Positions 1-8,499 of a stretch of DNA of 64,000 nt are shown piece by piece. The notes beneath the pieces are model-generated. The model saw nothing but the letters and a program-made list of their open reading frames with translations. It was not told the DNA's origin and ran no database searches. Every line of letters starts with the position of its first letter. Within the stretch, counting starts at the first letter, position 1. Where the stretch lies: the NCBI GenBank assembly GCA_016125355.1, contig WGLX01000016.1, positions 1-64,000 on the forward strand, given 5' to 3'. The DNA is from Actinomycetales bacterium. GTDB taxonomy: Bacteria > Actinomycetota > Actinomycetes > S36-B12. Position numbers and translations under genes: made by a program.

Positions 1-840
1 ACACACCCAGATGGTGGTGGTGCGTGGGCCCGCAGGGGCCGGTGCCGGCGGGGGAACGGGTGCAGGGGCGGGCGCCGCGGCGGGCGTGGTCGGCTCCGGG
101 GCCGATGGCTGGCCCGCAGGCTCGCTCGGCGCGTGGTCCGACGTGCCGGTCGGCCCCCCGGTGATCTGCCCGAGGGTGCGTGTCATGCGAGCGATGGTGA
201 CCCGGCCGGTGCCCGCGTCGTTTCGCGGGCGGACGGTGAAGGTGTACAGCAGGTCCGGGTCGAGTCCGGTGAGCGATGCCCGCTGCACCCCGGTCGCCGT
301 CGCCCGGACCACGGGCGCGCCCGTGGCGGTCGCCGTGACCTCGTACCGGATCGCGCGGCCGCCGGTGGCCGTCGTGATGCGGTGGCGCCACGCCAGGGTG
401 ACCGAGCCTGGCGAGCGGTCGGAGCGAACCTGCAGCCCGGTAGCGGCGAGAGGCCGGTTCAGCGCCACCACGGCGCCGATGGCCTGCCCGCCCACCGCGA
501 CGGTGTACAGACGCCCCGGAGTCAGTCCTCGGAAGGCGGCGGCGCGTTGCCCGGGCGCAAGGACCCGTCGGATCCGCTCCCCCTTCGCGAACAGGGTGAC
601 CGAACGGCCCCCGTGGTTGGTCACGGTGATGGTCCGCGGCCGGTTGCTGACTGCACTGGGCACCGTGGCGGGCGTCGCTTGGCGGTCCCCCGACACCGCA
701 GGGGAAGCCTCAGCGGCCACCAGCTCGTCAGCCCTCGCGGGCAAAGCGTGCCCCCCGAGGAGGGTCGTGAACAGGAGGAGGCAGCCGATGACGGCGGCCT
801 GACTGCGGCGGGTGGGTCTCTGGGGCACGACGTGGTTCAT
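1..840 (-). CDS. Secreted fibronectin type III domain protein (3' end outside window)
   Basis: This frame stays open from an ATG at 840 to the window edge (280 codons, no stop), so the C-terminus is missing. A GAGGAG ribosome site lies 5 nt before the ATG. Residues 1-37 look like a Sec signal peptide: basic start, hydrophobic stretch, then an ALPARA-type cleavage region. Residues about 55-110 form a beta-rich segment, and about 118-205 resemble a fibronectin type III repeat (TLAW early, YTFTVRPRNDAG near the end). After that comes a Pro/Ala-rich linker. No catalytic motif is visible in the part seen. It is probably exported and carries an adhesive or carbohydrate-associated module. Signal and repeat are seen; the role is inferred. 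Confidence 0.8.
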   Translation of the reverse strand, partial: MNHVVPQRPTRRSQAAVIGCLLLFTTLLGGHALPARADELVAAEASPAVSGDRQATPATVPSAVSNRPRTITVTNHGGRSVTLFAKGERIRRVLAPGQRAAAFRGLTPGRLYTVAVGGQAIGAVVALNRPLAATGLQVRSDRSPGSVTLAWRHRITTATGGRAIRYEVTATATGAPVVRATATGVQRASLTGLDPDLLYTFTVRPRNDAGTGRVTIARMTRTLGQITGGPTGTSDHAPSEPAGQPSAPEPTTPAAAPAPAPVPPPAPAPAGPRTTTIWVC

Positions 841-990
841 GGCTTCTCCTCGCTGCCCCGGGAGGGGCACTCAGGCGAGGGTGACGCCATGAGCCCTGGC
901 GGGGAAAGCGGGAAACAGCGCTCTGTGGACAACCGGCCTACGAGGCCGCACTGTGGAAACCGGACTTGCCAGCCGAGGGACGACCTGGAC

Positions 991-1575
991 TCAGCGATCT
1001 CGTGTGGTGACGAGGTCCCCCGTGCCCACGGTGACGTAGGGGCTGAAGGAGTAGCTGTCGAGCTCCTCGTTCAGCATGTCCGCCATCGCCTGGCCGTTGA
1101 TCTTCAGGGTCATGCCACGGAAGATCGACGTGATCGTCGACGAGCCGTTGAGGCGGGCGCGGCTGCGGATCGAGGTGATCGCGAACAGCTTCGCGCTGCT
1201 GCCATCGCCGAGGACGCAGTCGACGACCCTGGCGCGGGTGTCGATGGTGGGCGACGCGCAGCGCACGCTGGCGCCCGTGCCGGTGTTGGTGATCCGGAAT
1301 CCGCCGGCCGCGGCATTAGCCGTGCCCGTCTTGGCCACCAGGGGCATGCGGACGCGGGCGGTCGTGCCGGTCGACGTCGTGGTGACCGTGGCTGGTGCAC
1401 TGCCGACGAGGACGATGTCCTCGGCCTCCCAGGTCGGCAGGATGCCGTTGCCGGTGGTGAACGTGAAGGTGCCGGTCGCCGGGACGGTCTCCGTGGAATC
1501 GACCGCATGGGCCGGGGGCGCGACCAGTGCGGTCAGCACGACGGCGCTGGCAAGCGTCACCAGACGACGCACCAT
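991..1575 (-). CDS. Secreted protein of unknown function
   Basis: A 194-residue protein with a clear signal peptide (MVRR start, hydrophobic core, cleavage after APPAHA at about residue 24). An AGGAGG ribosome site sits 5 nt before the ATG. The mature part is Thr/Val/Ser-rich, predicted beta-strand, and has two cysteines (around CASPTI and CVLGDG) that could pair. No enzyme motif is visible. It lies on the same strand as the secreted FnIII protein that follows it after about 150 nt, so the two may both be surface or extracellular proteins. I do not recognise the family. Confidence 0.75.
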   Translation of the reverse strand: MVRRLVTLASAVVLTALVAPPAHAVDSTETVPATGTFTFTTGNGILPTWEAEDIVLVGSAPATVTTTSTGTTARVRMPLVAKTGTANAAAGGFRITNTGTGASVRCASPTIDTRARVVDCVLGDGSSAKLFAITSIRSRARLNGSSTITSIFRGMTLKINGQAMADMLNEELDSYSFSPYVTVGTGDLVTTRDR

Positions 1576-1628
1576 CTGAACCTCCTGCGCTGGCCCCGGG
1601 GCAACCGGACTGCGACAGGATAACTCCC

Positions 1629-3005
1629 GTGACCGACATCAACCGAACACGCGAGGGGCTGGCGGGACGGCTCGAGGGGATCGTGGGGGCCGGGCATGTG
1701 CTCACGGACGCGTTGGTCATGGCGCAGTACCTCGAGGACTGGTCGCGCCGGTGGCGCGGGGCCGCGTTGCTCGTCGTGCGTCCCGGCTCCACCGCCGAGG
1801 TGGCCGCCGTCATGGCCGCCTGCCACGAGGCACGGGTACCCGTGATCGTGCAAGGGGGCAACACCGGACTGGTCGGCGGATCCGTGCCCCCGGCCGCGGG
1901 CTCGACGGACGCGCTGCCGGTGCTGCTGTCCACCAGAAGGCTCACGGAGATGGGCGCTGTCGATCCGCTGACGGGACAGGTGACCGTGGGCGCCGGCGCC
2001 ACCCTGGGCGACGTGCAGCGACACGTGGCTGCCGCCGGCTGGCACTACGGCGTCGATCTGGCCGCCCGAGACTCGGCCACGATCGGCGGCACGGTGGCCA
2101 CGAATGCGGGCGGCATTCACGTCGTCGCCTTCGGCATGACCCGCATGCAGGTGGTCGGAATCGAGGCGGTTCTGCCCGATGGCGCCGTGCTGTCCCACTT
2201 GGCAGGGATGCTCAAGGACAACACCGGATACGACCTCGGCTCCCTCTTCTGCGGCTCCGAGGGCACGCTGGGCGTCATCACCGCGATCCGGCTGCGACTT
2301 CACCGGCCCGTCGGCAGGACGACGGTGGCGCTCATCGGCTGCGCGTCGTACGACGAGGCCCTTGCCCTGATGACGTCAGCGGTGGGACCCACGGCCCGGC
2401 TCATCGCGGCCGAGGTGACCGACGAGAAGGGCATGGAACTGGCCATGGACCTGCGTGGGCTGCCGTGGCCGCTCGCAGCCCGGCATCCGCTGGTGCTGCT
2501 CCTCGAGGTCGCGGACGGGGGTGATGCGTCGGGGCTCGTCGGTCTCGACGACGCCGATGTCGTGGTCGGGTTCGATGCGAGCGAGCAGTCGCGCTTCTGG
2601 GCCTACCGTGAAGCGCAGGGGGAGGCCTTCTCCGCACTGGGGGTGACCCACAAGCTCGACGTCTCCGTTCCGCTGCCCTCGCTGGCCGCCTGCTGCGACG
2701 AGTTGCGCGGCATCGTCGGCGCCTATCCGGGGATGGTCGCCTTCGGCGTCTTCGGCCATCTGGCGGACGGCAACATCCACGTGGAGATGCACGGCCCCGA
2801 CGCGGACGATCCCGCCCCCGATCTCGCGGTGCTGCGCTGCGTCGCACGCTACGGCGGCTCGATCTCCGCGGAGCATGGTGTGGGACGGGCCAAGGCTGCT
2901 CAATTGCACCTATGCCGCTCGGAGGCGGAGATCGCCGCGATGCGAGCCGTCAAGGCTGCGTGGGATCCCGAGGGGCTGATGAATCCCGGCGTGATCTTCG
3001 CCTGA
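1629..3005 (+). CDS. FAD-binding oxidase, GlcD/D-2-hydroxyglutarate dehydrogenase type
   Basis: A 458-residue flavoprotein predicted to oxidise a D-2-hydroxy acid (glycolate, D-lactate or D-2-hydroxyglutarate class). The N-terminal half is a PCMH-type FAD domain: GGNTGLVGGS binds the pyrophosphate and IGGTVATNAGG is the second FAD contact. The C-terminal cap ends in the family signatures HLADGNIHVE (metal/substrate histidines) and SAEHGVG. Length is usual for the family. The start is GTG 1629, with AGGA 9 nt upstream; an upstream in-frame ATG at 1527 would run back through the divergent secreted-protein gene. Substrate cannot be assigned from sequence. Confidence 0.88.
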   Translation: MTDINRTREGLAGRLEGIVGAGHVLTDALVMAQYLEDWSRRWRGAALLVVRPGSTAEVAAVMAACHEARVPVIVQGGNTGLVGGSVPPAAGSTDALPVLLSTRRLTEMGAVDPLTGQVTVGAGATLGDVQRHVAAAGWHYGVDLAARDSATIGGTVATNAGGIHVVAFGMTRMQVVGIEAVLPDGAVLSHLAGMLKDNTGYDLGSLFCGSEGTLGVITAIRLRLHRPVGRTTVALIGCASYDEALALMTSAVGPTARLIAAEVTDEKGMELAMDLRGLPWPLAARHPLVLLLEVADGGDASGLVGLDDADVVVGFDASEQSRFWAYREAQGEAFSALGVTHKLDVSVPLPSLAACCDELRGIVGAYPGMVAFGVFGHLADGNIHVEMHGPDADDPAPDLAVLRCVARYGGSISAEHGVGRAKAAQLHLCRSEAEIAAMRAVKAAWDPEGLMNPGVIFA

Positions 3006-3007
3006 GG

Positions 3008-4507
3008 TCACCGAGGTGGCGCCGTGCAGATGATCACGTCGCGCGAGTCGTAGAGCACGAGCCCGCAGTCGCTCGCCGCGGCATGCGCGTCGCTCCAGCC
3101 GCCCTCGACGCGGCTCTGCAGCGATGTCCGCACGGTGAAGGGCGGATCGGCCGGTCCCGGTTGGCGGATGGGCAGCCCGGAGAGCAGCGCGAGGTCCGGA
3201 TGCGTCCAGTAGCTGTCTGCCGGCACGTAGCCCACGTCCGCGCGCAGCACCTGCACCGCTGCCTCCTGCGCGCTCAGCAACTGCTGCCCGCTGCTGTCTC
3301 TCGCGACGGCGACGATCGCGACGGCGGGCAGTGCCCGGGTCAGGAACTGACCGGGCGCGATCTCGCGGAGCCTCGCGAGCAGGTAGCCGAGGAGGCCGAA
3401 GCAGATGACGGACAAGAGGAGGACGGAGGGGAGGGCAGGGCGTCCGCTCGTCTGGGCGGAGCGCAGGAGCCACCACGCGAGCCCGGCCAGTGCCCCGAGG
3501 CCGAGGCCGCCGATGGAGGCCCACGGCAGGTCGACGAGCCGGGGCAGGCGATCGCTCTCGGCCGACCTCGCCGGACGTCTCAGAGACCACCCCACGACGG
3601 CGACTGCCGCGACGGCCACGAGCAGCGCCCCCACCAGCAGCGCGATCCCCACCTGGAGGTCGAGCTCGTGCGCCTTCTCCCTCAGGACCCGGGTGGCGGA
3701 CGCCTCCTCGATGCCCTGGGCGGCCATGAAGGAGCGGGTCTGGCTGAGGTGCTGCCGGTAGCCGTCGACGCCCAAGGTCAGCACCTTGGCGAGCTCGAAC
3801 GCCAGGAGGGGGATCAGGACGGCCGCGCCGTACCGGAGCAGCGTCCGCCAGGCCGAGGATCGGTCGCGCACGAGCGACCAGGCGATGACGGTCAGCAGCA
3901 GGACGGCCACGGGCAGCAGGAACACGAACTTCGTCAGCACCGCCAGGCCGCCGAGGAGGCCGGCCATGAAGGGGCGCCGTGCCGCGAGGAGGGCGGCGGA
4001 GGCCACCAGCAGGGCGGTGGCGGGCAGCTCGCCCACGAGGCGTCCGGGCATGAGCGAGGTGTTCTGCAGGTCGGGGGTGACGACCGGTATCGCGAGGAGG
4101 CCGGCCAACGCGCCCAGTGATGTCCATGGCCCGCCGGCACGGAGGAACAGCCAGGCGATCGAGACGAGCAGGACGGCGAAGTACAGCAGCGGCACGATGC
4201 GCACCGCTTCGATGGCGCCATCGGTCAGCCACCAGACTCCGGCCGCGGGGAGGACGACGGTCGGCCCTGTGGAGATTCGCGGCTCGAACGGCGCACCGCT
4301 CGTGCCGAACGTGATCCCGTCGTCGACGTAGCCGCGGCCGGCGACTAGGTTCCTGACCACGCCGAGCAGGTACGACTCGTCATACTCCAGGCCGTACCCG
4401 AACTGCCGGAGGACGGTGAGCAGGAGGCCGGCGGCCACGAGTCCGGCAAGGACGAGGAATGCGGCCGTCTCGCCGCGGCTCCATCCGCCGAAGGGCCGCG
4501 GGCTCAT
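3008..4507 (-). CDS. Polytopic membrane glycosyltransferase-like protein (GT-C type)
   Basis: A 499-residue protein with roughly 9-11 hydrophobic segments and a short soluble C-terminal tail. Near the N-terminus, after the first membrane segment, is an acidic motif (YDESYLLG), the position where GT-C/ArnT/PMT-type enzymes carry catalytic acidic residues in the first external loop. Such proteins move sugars from polyprenyl-phosphate donors onto envelope acceptors. Its ATG overlaps the stop of the upstream HAD phosphatase (ATGA), so the two are translationally coupled. It ends 2 nt from the convergent oxidase gene. GT-C is an inference from topology and motif; the acceptor is unknown. Confidence 0.6.
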   Translation of the reverse strand: MSPRPFGGWSRGETAAFLVLAGLVAAGLLLTVLRQFGYGLEYDESYLLGVVRNLVAGRGYVDDGITFGTSGAPFEPRISTGPTVVLPAAGVWWLTDGAIEAVRIVPLLYFAVLLVSIAWLFLRAGGPWTSLGALAGLLAIPVVTPDLQNTSLMPGRLVGELPATALLVASAALLAARRPFMAGLLGGLAVLTKFVFLLPVAVLLLTVIAWSLVRDRSSAWRTLLRYGAAVLIPLLAFELAKVLTLGVDGYRQHLSQTRSFMAAQGIEEASATRVLREKAHELDLQVGIALLVGALLVAVAAVAVVGWSLRRPARSAESDRLPRLVDLPWASIGGLGLGALAGLAWWLLRSAQTSGRPALPSVLLLSVICFGLLGYLLARLREIAPGQFLTRALPAVAIVAVARDSSGQQLLSAQEAAVQVLRADVGYVPADSYWTHPDLALLSGLPIRQPGPADPPFTVRTSLQSRVEGGWSDAHAAASDCGLVLYDSRDVIICTAPPR

Positions 4508-5217
4508 GCCTGACCGGCCGCCGCCCCCTCGCGCAGCAGCGCCGTCGCGAGGGCCCGGGGGGAGTCGACGAGCAGCTCTGCGCCGGCTGCGCGAAGCTCA
4601 CCGGCGCTGCCGTATCCCCACAGCACGCCGATCGTCGAGATGCCGTGTCTCGCTGCTCCCTCGACGTCGTGCCGCCGATCGCCGACCATCAGCGTTCCCG
4701 AATCCGGTGACCACGCCCCCGTCGCGCCGAGCTCCTCCAGCGTGTGCGCGATCACGGCGGCCTTGTCGTGGCGCAGGCCCTCGAGGTCGCTGCCACCGAT
4801 GAAGGCGAATCGGTCGCTGAGGCCGAAGTGGTCGAGGATGCGCGTCGCGGAGTACGTGGGCTTCGACGTGGCGACGGCGAGCGTCAGGCCGGCGTCGGCG
4901 AGCCGGCCGAGGACGTCGGGGATGTCGTCGTAGACGGCGTTCTCGTAGAGGCCGACATCGTGGTACCGCTCGCGGTACTTGGCGATGGCGATGCGGATCT
5001 GGTCGTCGTCCATGCCGAAGTGGGTGCCGAAGGTGTCCGCCAGCGGCGGACCGAGGAAGGTCCGCATCGTGGCGTCGTCGGGGTGGTCGATCCCCATATC
5101 GTCCAGCGCGTAGCGGATGCAGTTCACGATGCCCGGTGCGGCATCGGTGAGCGTGCCGTCGAGGTCGAAGAGCACGACGTCGAGGAGTCGGGAAGCCACG
5201 CGGCGACTATGGCACAT
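4504..5217 (-). CDS. HAD-superfamily phosphatase, phosphoglycolate phosphatase-like
   Basis: A haloacid dehalogenase-type phosphatase of 237 residues. Motif I is FDLDGTLTD (nucleophile Asp), motif II lies at VATSKPT, the conserved lysine follows in RHDKAAV, and motif IV is VGDRRHDVEGA. A small helical cap fits Gph/PpaX-type enzymes, which hydrolyse 2-phosphoglycolate or similar small phosphate esters. The start is uncertain: ATG 5217, or GTG 5199 six codons later; neither has a clear Shine-Dalgarno. The ATG lies at the edge of the inverted repeat in the divergent promoter. It is coupled by a 4-nt overlap to the membrane glycosyltransferase-like gene. Confidence 0.82.
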   Translation of the reverse strand: MCHSRRVASRLLDVVLFDLDGTLTDAAPGIVNCIRYALDDMGIDHPDDATMRTFLGPPLADTFGTHFGMDDDQIRIAIAKYRERYHDVGLYENAVYDDIPDVLGRLADAGLTLAVATSKPTYSATRILDHFGLSDRFAFIGGSDLEGLRHDKAAVIAHTLEELGATGAWSPDSGTLMVGDRRHDVEGAARHGISTIGVLWGYGSAGELRAAGAELLVDSPRALATALLREGAAAGQA

Positions 5218-5290
5218 GGGAGAAATGAGCTGAAGTGGGCCGAAACCGGGCCGTTTGGCTCATCTCTCCCACGTAGTGGGAGAAACGAGA
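5217..5290. repeat. Imperfect inverted repeat plus third copy in a divergent promoter
   Basis: TGGGAGAAATGAGC (5217-5230) is mirrored by GCTCATCTCTCCCA (5258-5271) with one mismatch. A related direct copy, TGGGAGAAACGAGA, follows at 5277-5290. It lies between the phosphatase and GDPD starts, so it is better read as an operator or promoter-linked palindrome than as a terminator. Confidence 0.6.
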
Positions 5291-5299
5291 CGGGCGGCC

Positions 5300-5312
5300 T
5301 ACGCTGCGGGAC
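5300..5312 (+). promoter_or_regulatory. Leaderless -10 element of the GDPD gene
   Basis: TACGCT at 5300-5305 ends 7 nt before GTG 5313, and no ribosome site is present. This fits transcription starting at the start codon. Confidence 0.55.
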
Positions 5313-6098
5313 GTGGACGGCATCGAGGTGGTGGCGCATCGAGGGGCCAGCGAGGAGGAGCCCGAGCACTCGCTGGCGGCCTATCTGCTCGCCGTCGAGC
5401 AGGGTGCTGATGCCATCGAGTGCGATGTCCGCCTCACGGTCGACGGCACGTTGGTCTGCGTGCACGACCGGCGCATCGACCGCACCAGCACGGGCCGCGG
5501 ATCGGTGAGCAGCAGGACGCTCGAGGAGCTGGGCGAGCACGACTACAGCCGCAGCGCCGACGTGTGGCGGGACTTCGAGGAGCCCGCCCTGGACGAGACC
5601 CGGACGCGCCTTCTGACCTTGGAGACGCTCCTCGCCACGATGCTGGACGCCTCGCCGACACTGCGGTTCGCGATCGAGACGAAGCATCCGGTGCGCTACG
5701 GCGGATACGTAGAGGAGGCCGTGGCGGAGACGGTCCGGCGCTTCGGGCTCACCGCGGAGAACGGGAATCCGCCTCGTGCCCGGGTGATGTCGTTCAGCCG
5801 CACCGCCGTGCAGCGGGTGAATCGGCTGCTGCCCGGCACGCCGACGGTCTACCTCATGGACCCGATCCCGTGGTGGCACCGCAACGGCTCTCTTCCGCCG
5901 GGGACGGACATCGCCGGACCGTCGATCACCTTCCTGCGGATCCACCCGGAGTACGTCCAGCGGGTGCGCGACCGAGGAGGTCGGGTGCACGTGTGGACGG
6001 TCGACGAGCGCGAGGACGTCGACCTGTGCGTGCGCCTCGGCGTGGACGCCATCATCACCAACAGGCCAGCAGCCGTCGTGCGGTGGCTGGGCCGGTAG
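5313..6098 (+). CDS. Glycerophosphodiester phosphodiesterase family protein
   Basis: A 261-residue cytosolic GDPD-family protein (no signal peptide), predicted to hydrolyse glycerophosphodiesters from phospholipid turnover to glycerol-3-phosphate and an alcohol. The hallmark HRG (VAHRGAS, residues 8-10) is followed by the metal-binding acidic pair in DAIECDVRLT and the second active-site His in VCVHDRRIDRT. The C-terminal TIM-barrel strands are conserved (HVWTVDE, AIITNRP). GTG 5313 is chosen because a TACGCT hexamer lies 7 nt upstream with no Shine-Dalgarno. The next gene follows after 9 nt and its own -10 hexamer overlaps this stop codon. Confidence 0.88.
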   Translation: MDGIEVVAHRGASEEEPEHSLAAYLLAVEQGADAIECDVRLTVDGTLVCVHDRRIDRTSTGRGSVSSRTLEELGEHDYSRSADVWRDFEEPALDETRTRLLTLETLLATMLDASPTLRFAIETKHPVRYGGYVEEAVAETVRRFGLTAENGNPPRARVMSFSRTAVQRVNRLLPGTPTVYLMDPIPWWHRNGSLPPGTDIAGPSITFLRIHPEYVQRVRDRGGRVHVWTVDEREDVDLCVRLGVDAIITNRPAAVVRWLGR

Positions 6099-6107
6099 GT
6101 TTCCCTC
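6096..6107 (+). promoter_or_regulatory. Leaderless -10 element overlapping the GDPD stop codon
   Basis: TAGGTT (6096-6101) ends exactly 6 nt before ATG 6108. Its first three bases are the TAG stop of the GDPD gene. Confidence 0.5.
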
Positions 6108-7064
6108 ATGGGTAAGAAGAGCTCCGCGAAGCGCACTCAGGTCGTCGTTGCCGAGGGCGCGGACGTCCCCGTCGTCGGCATGCGCGAGCCGTGCCCCTGC
6201 GGGTCGGGGCGCCGCTACAAGGCCTGCCACGGCAAGGCCGCGGCGGCCGCGTTCGTGGGAGCCACACGGCCGTTCGAGGGCATGGCGTCCGAGTGCGACA
6301 TCGTGGCGATGCGGGAGATCGTGCCTGCGGCCTCCACCAAGCTCGCCCTGACGGGCGAGCACGCCGATCGCGACGTGACCCTTGTGACGGTGCTGCCGCT
6401 GGCCTGGCCCGCATTGGTGCGTCAAGACGGCTCGATCCTGCTCGGCCTGCAGGTCAACGTCGGCTCCGGCGACGCCAGCCGGGACCTGGCCGATGCGCTG
6501 CTGGGCGCGCTCGAGGCGCAACCCGGGGATCCGGTCTCCATCGGCCGAGTGACAGCCGAGTCCCCGAGGCTGCAGGACCTGGTGGATCCGGATGCCGTCC
6601 TCGACATCACCGTGCACGAGAACTTCGACTTCTGGGTGGACGAGTCCGTGGAGGCGACCGACGACGTGCGCGCCTCGCTCGAACGGGCCAGCGCCTACGC
6701 GCACCCCACCGTTCGCCTGTCCAGCGTGCCCTCCGCCTACTGGACGCAGATGGGCGAGAAGGAGTACCTGCGCTGGGTCCTGCCGCAGGACGAGGACGTC
6801 GTCCTGAACGGCCTGGCCCGACTGCATGCTGCGGGTGCGGACACCATCGGAGAGGGCACCCGCTGCATCGGGATGTTCCGCACGCAGGGCGTCGTGGTGC
6901 CGGTCTGGGAGCTGCCCGTCGGCACCGGGGCGTCGGCGATCGAGGCCGAGGTGGCCGACCTCGCCGGCCGGCTCGACACGGCGATGGCGAGCACCGAGCC
7001 CCTGACGAGCGACGAGCGCCGCGCGCGTGCCGGGTTCACCACCCGGCAGATCACCCTGCGCTAG
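6108..7064 (+). CDS. SEC-C motif protein, DUF5926-type
   Basis: A 318-residue protein. Residues about 27-41 (CPCGSGRRYKACHG) form a SEC-C zinc-binding motif as at the SecA C-terminus. The rest resembles the uncharacterised actinobacterial DUF5926 family. SEC-C motifs usually bind Zn and contact SecB, ribosomes or other proteins, so an adaptor role is possible. Downstream sequence is soluble alpha/beta without an obvious catalytic signature. The stop codon TAG and the stop of the convergent WecG/TagA-type gene share one CTAG tetramer (7061-7064). The start at ATG 6108 is supported by TAGGTT 6 nt upstream. Confidence 0.8.
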   Translation: MGKKSSAKRTQVVVAEGADVPVVGMREPCPCGSGRRYKACHGKAAAAAFVGATRPFEGMASECDIVAMREIVPAASTKLALTGEHADRDVTLVTVLPLAWPALVRQDGSILLGLQVNVGSGDASRDLADALLGALEAQPGDPVSIGRVTAESPRLQDLVDPDAVLDITVHENFDFWVDESVEATDDVRASLERASAYAHPTVRLSSVPSAYWTQMGEKEYLRWVLPQDEDVVLNGLARLHAAGADTIGEGTRCIGMFRTQGVVVPVWELPVGTGASAIEAEVADLAGRLDTAMASTEPLTSDERRARAGFTTRQITLR

Positions 7065-7861
7065 CGGGATTCCCGGGTGGCGCGAACAGTCCGCAGCGCC
7101 TCGAGGGCGAACACCGAATTGCCCCAGACGTAGCGCCGGCCGAGACGGCGTGGCTCACTCGCGAGCCGGAACGCCCACTCCGTGCCGGTGCGCTGCATCC
7201 AGACGGGCGCCTGCGCTTTCGTTCCGGCAAGGAAGTCGAACGCGGCACCCACGGCCATGGCCAGGACGGGAACGCTGGAGGCGAGCCTTCGGACTTCGAC
7301 GTCCTGCTTCGGCGTGCCCAGCCCCACCCACACGATCGTGGCGCCGCTGGCGCGGATCCGGTCGTCGCGCTCCACGAGCTCCTGTGCGCTGGCCGCGCGG
7401 AATGGCGGGCTCTCGGCCCCCGCCACGACGGCGTCGGGATGCTCGTCGGCAATCCGACGCTGCAGGGCGGCGAGCGTGTCAGGGTCGCCGCCGAGCAGAT
7501 AGTGACGAGGCTCCGGCGACGCCGCCAGCACCCCCCGCATCACGTCCGGTCCGTAGACCCGGTCCCACTGAGCGGCGACATCCGGGTAGGCGCGCTTACC
7601 CACCCACGTGATCGGCACCCCATCGCTGAAGACCACGTCCGCCTCGGCCAGCAGCTGGGCGTACTGAGCGTCCTTGCGGGCCAGGGCCACGTTGTACGCA
7701 TTGCAGAAGTGGACGGCGAGTCCGGGATGGCCGAGGGCGCCTGCCGAGACATCGGCCGAGGCGGCGGTCACCCAGCCGATGGCACGGGGCAGGGGCAGGA
7801 CGGTGAAGTCGATGGCGCCCACCGCGTGATCACGGGCGGGCAGGCCCAGCAGCTCCGACAC
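7061..7861 (-). CDS. WecG/TagA/CpsF-family glycosyltransferase (GT26)
   Basis: A 266-residue enzyme of the family that transfers N-acetylmannosamine or a related sugar onto a polyprenyl-diphosphate-linked GlcNAc during teichoic-acid or surface-polysaccharide assembly. Family marks are CNAYNVALA and the Asp of VVFSDGVPITWVG in the N-terminal half, and GLGTPKQDVEV in the nucleotide-sugar region. The start is GTG 7861 with a strong AGGAGG 4 nt upstream; longer readings upstream run into the neighbouring transporter. It lies 8 nt after the GDT1 gene in a three-gene minus-strand operon. The acceptor is inferred from family only. Confidence 0.85.
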   Translation of the reverse strand: MSELLGLPARDHAVGAIDFTVLPLPRAIGWVTAASADVSAGALGHPGLAVHFCNAYNVALARKDAQYAQLLAEADVVFSDGVPITWVGKRAYPDVAAQWDRVYGPDVMRGVLAASPEPRHYLLGGDPDTLAALQRRIADEHPDAVVAGAESPPFRAASAQELVERDDRIRASGATIVWVGLGTPKQDVEVRRLASSVPVLAMAVGAAFDFLAGTKAQAPVWMQRTGTEWAFRLASEPRRLGRRYVWGNSVFALEALRTVRATRESR

Positions 7862-7869
7862 CGGACCTC

Positions 7870-8499
7870 CTACGCCTGCACGAACTCGATGGCTGTCCAA
7901 ACGGCCAATGCGGTCAGGATGCCACCTGAGACGAGTCGGATCCTCCAGAGGGCGACACGAGCGCGCAGGGCGGCGCCCAGGAGCACGGCCAGTCCGGACA
8001 CGAGCAGCAGGGCCGTCCACGAGCCGATGAAGACCGACAGCGGTGCGTCCGTCCGCGCGGCCAGGCCCGCCGTGAGCAGTTGGCTGAGGTCCCCCCACTC
8101 GGCGGTGAAGAGGACGACGAAGCTGGTGGCGACGATCCGGAGGGGGGTTGTGACTTCGCCGGTTCCCGCGGCCCGCTCGTTCACCTCGCGCTCCTCCTCC
8201 TGAGCTGCCTCGAGTTCGGCAGCCCGGGAGGCGAGTCCACCCCTGATAAGCACCACCGCGCCGATCGCGAAGAGTGCGAACGTCAGGCCGAGGACGAGCC
8301 GCTGCGGGAGCAGTGCGAGCAGGCCGCCCGCAGTGACCGCGATGAGGACCTGGACGAAGAAGGCCGCGGCGACGCCGAGCCAGACCCAGAGGTGCCGGTA
8401 GCGGCTGGCCAGGACGAGCGTGGCGATGAAGGTCTTGTCGGGCAGTTCCGCCGGGAAGATGAGGGCGAAGGTGGCCGCGACGACGGCGAGGTCGATCAC
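7870..8499 (-). CDS. GDT1/TMEM165 (UPF0016) family cation transporter
   Basis: A 209-residue membrane protein with about six hydrophobic segments and the duplicated UPF0016 signature: ELPDKTF in the first half and EWGDLSQ in the second. These acidic motifs line the cation pathway in family members that export Mn2+ or Ca2+ (Mnx/TMEM165/Gdt1). A charged Glu-rich loop separates the halves. GTG 8499 overlaps the upstream gene's stop (GTGA), so translation is coupled. Mn2+ export is the likeliest role from family knowledge; the ion is not proven by sequence. Being next to a metal-dependent glycosyltransferase echoes the eukaryotic link between this family and glycosylation. Confidence 0.85.
   Translation of the reverse strand: MIDLAVVAATFALIFPAELPDKTFIATLVLASRYRHLWVWLGVAAAFFVQVLIAVTAGGLLALLPQRLVLGLTFALFAIGAVVLIRGGLASRAAELEAAQEEEREVNERAAGTGEVTTPLRIVATSFVVLFTAEWGDLSQLLTAGLAARTDAPLSVFIGSWTALLLVSGLAVLLGAALRARVALWRIRLVSGGILTALAVWTAIEFVQA

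Noticed and set aside
133-1623. A long open reading frame on the plus strand across the first 1.6 kb
   Set aside because: It is antisense to two good minus-strand genes with signal peptides and ribosome sites, and its protein is Arg/Gly/Pro-rich with no domain. High GC makes such shadow frames common.
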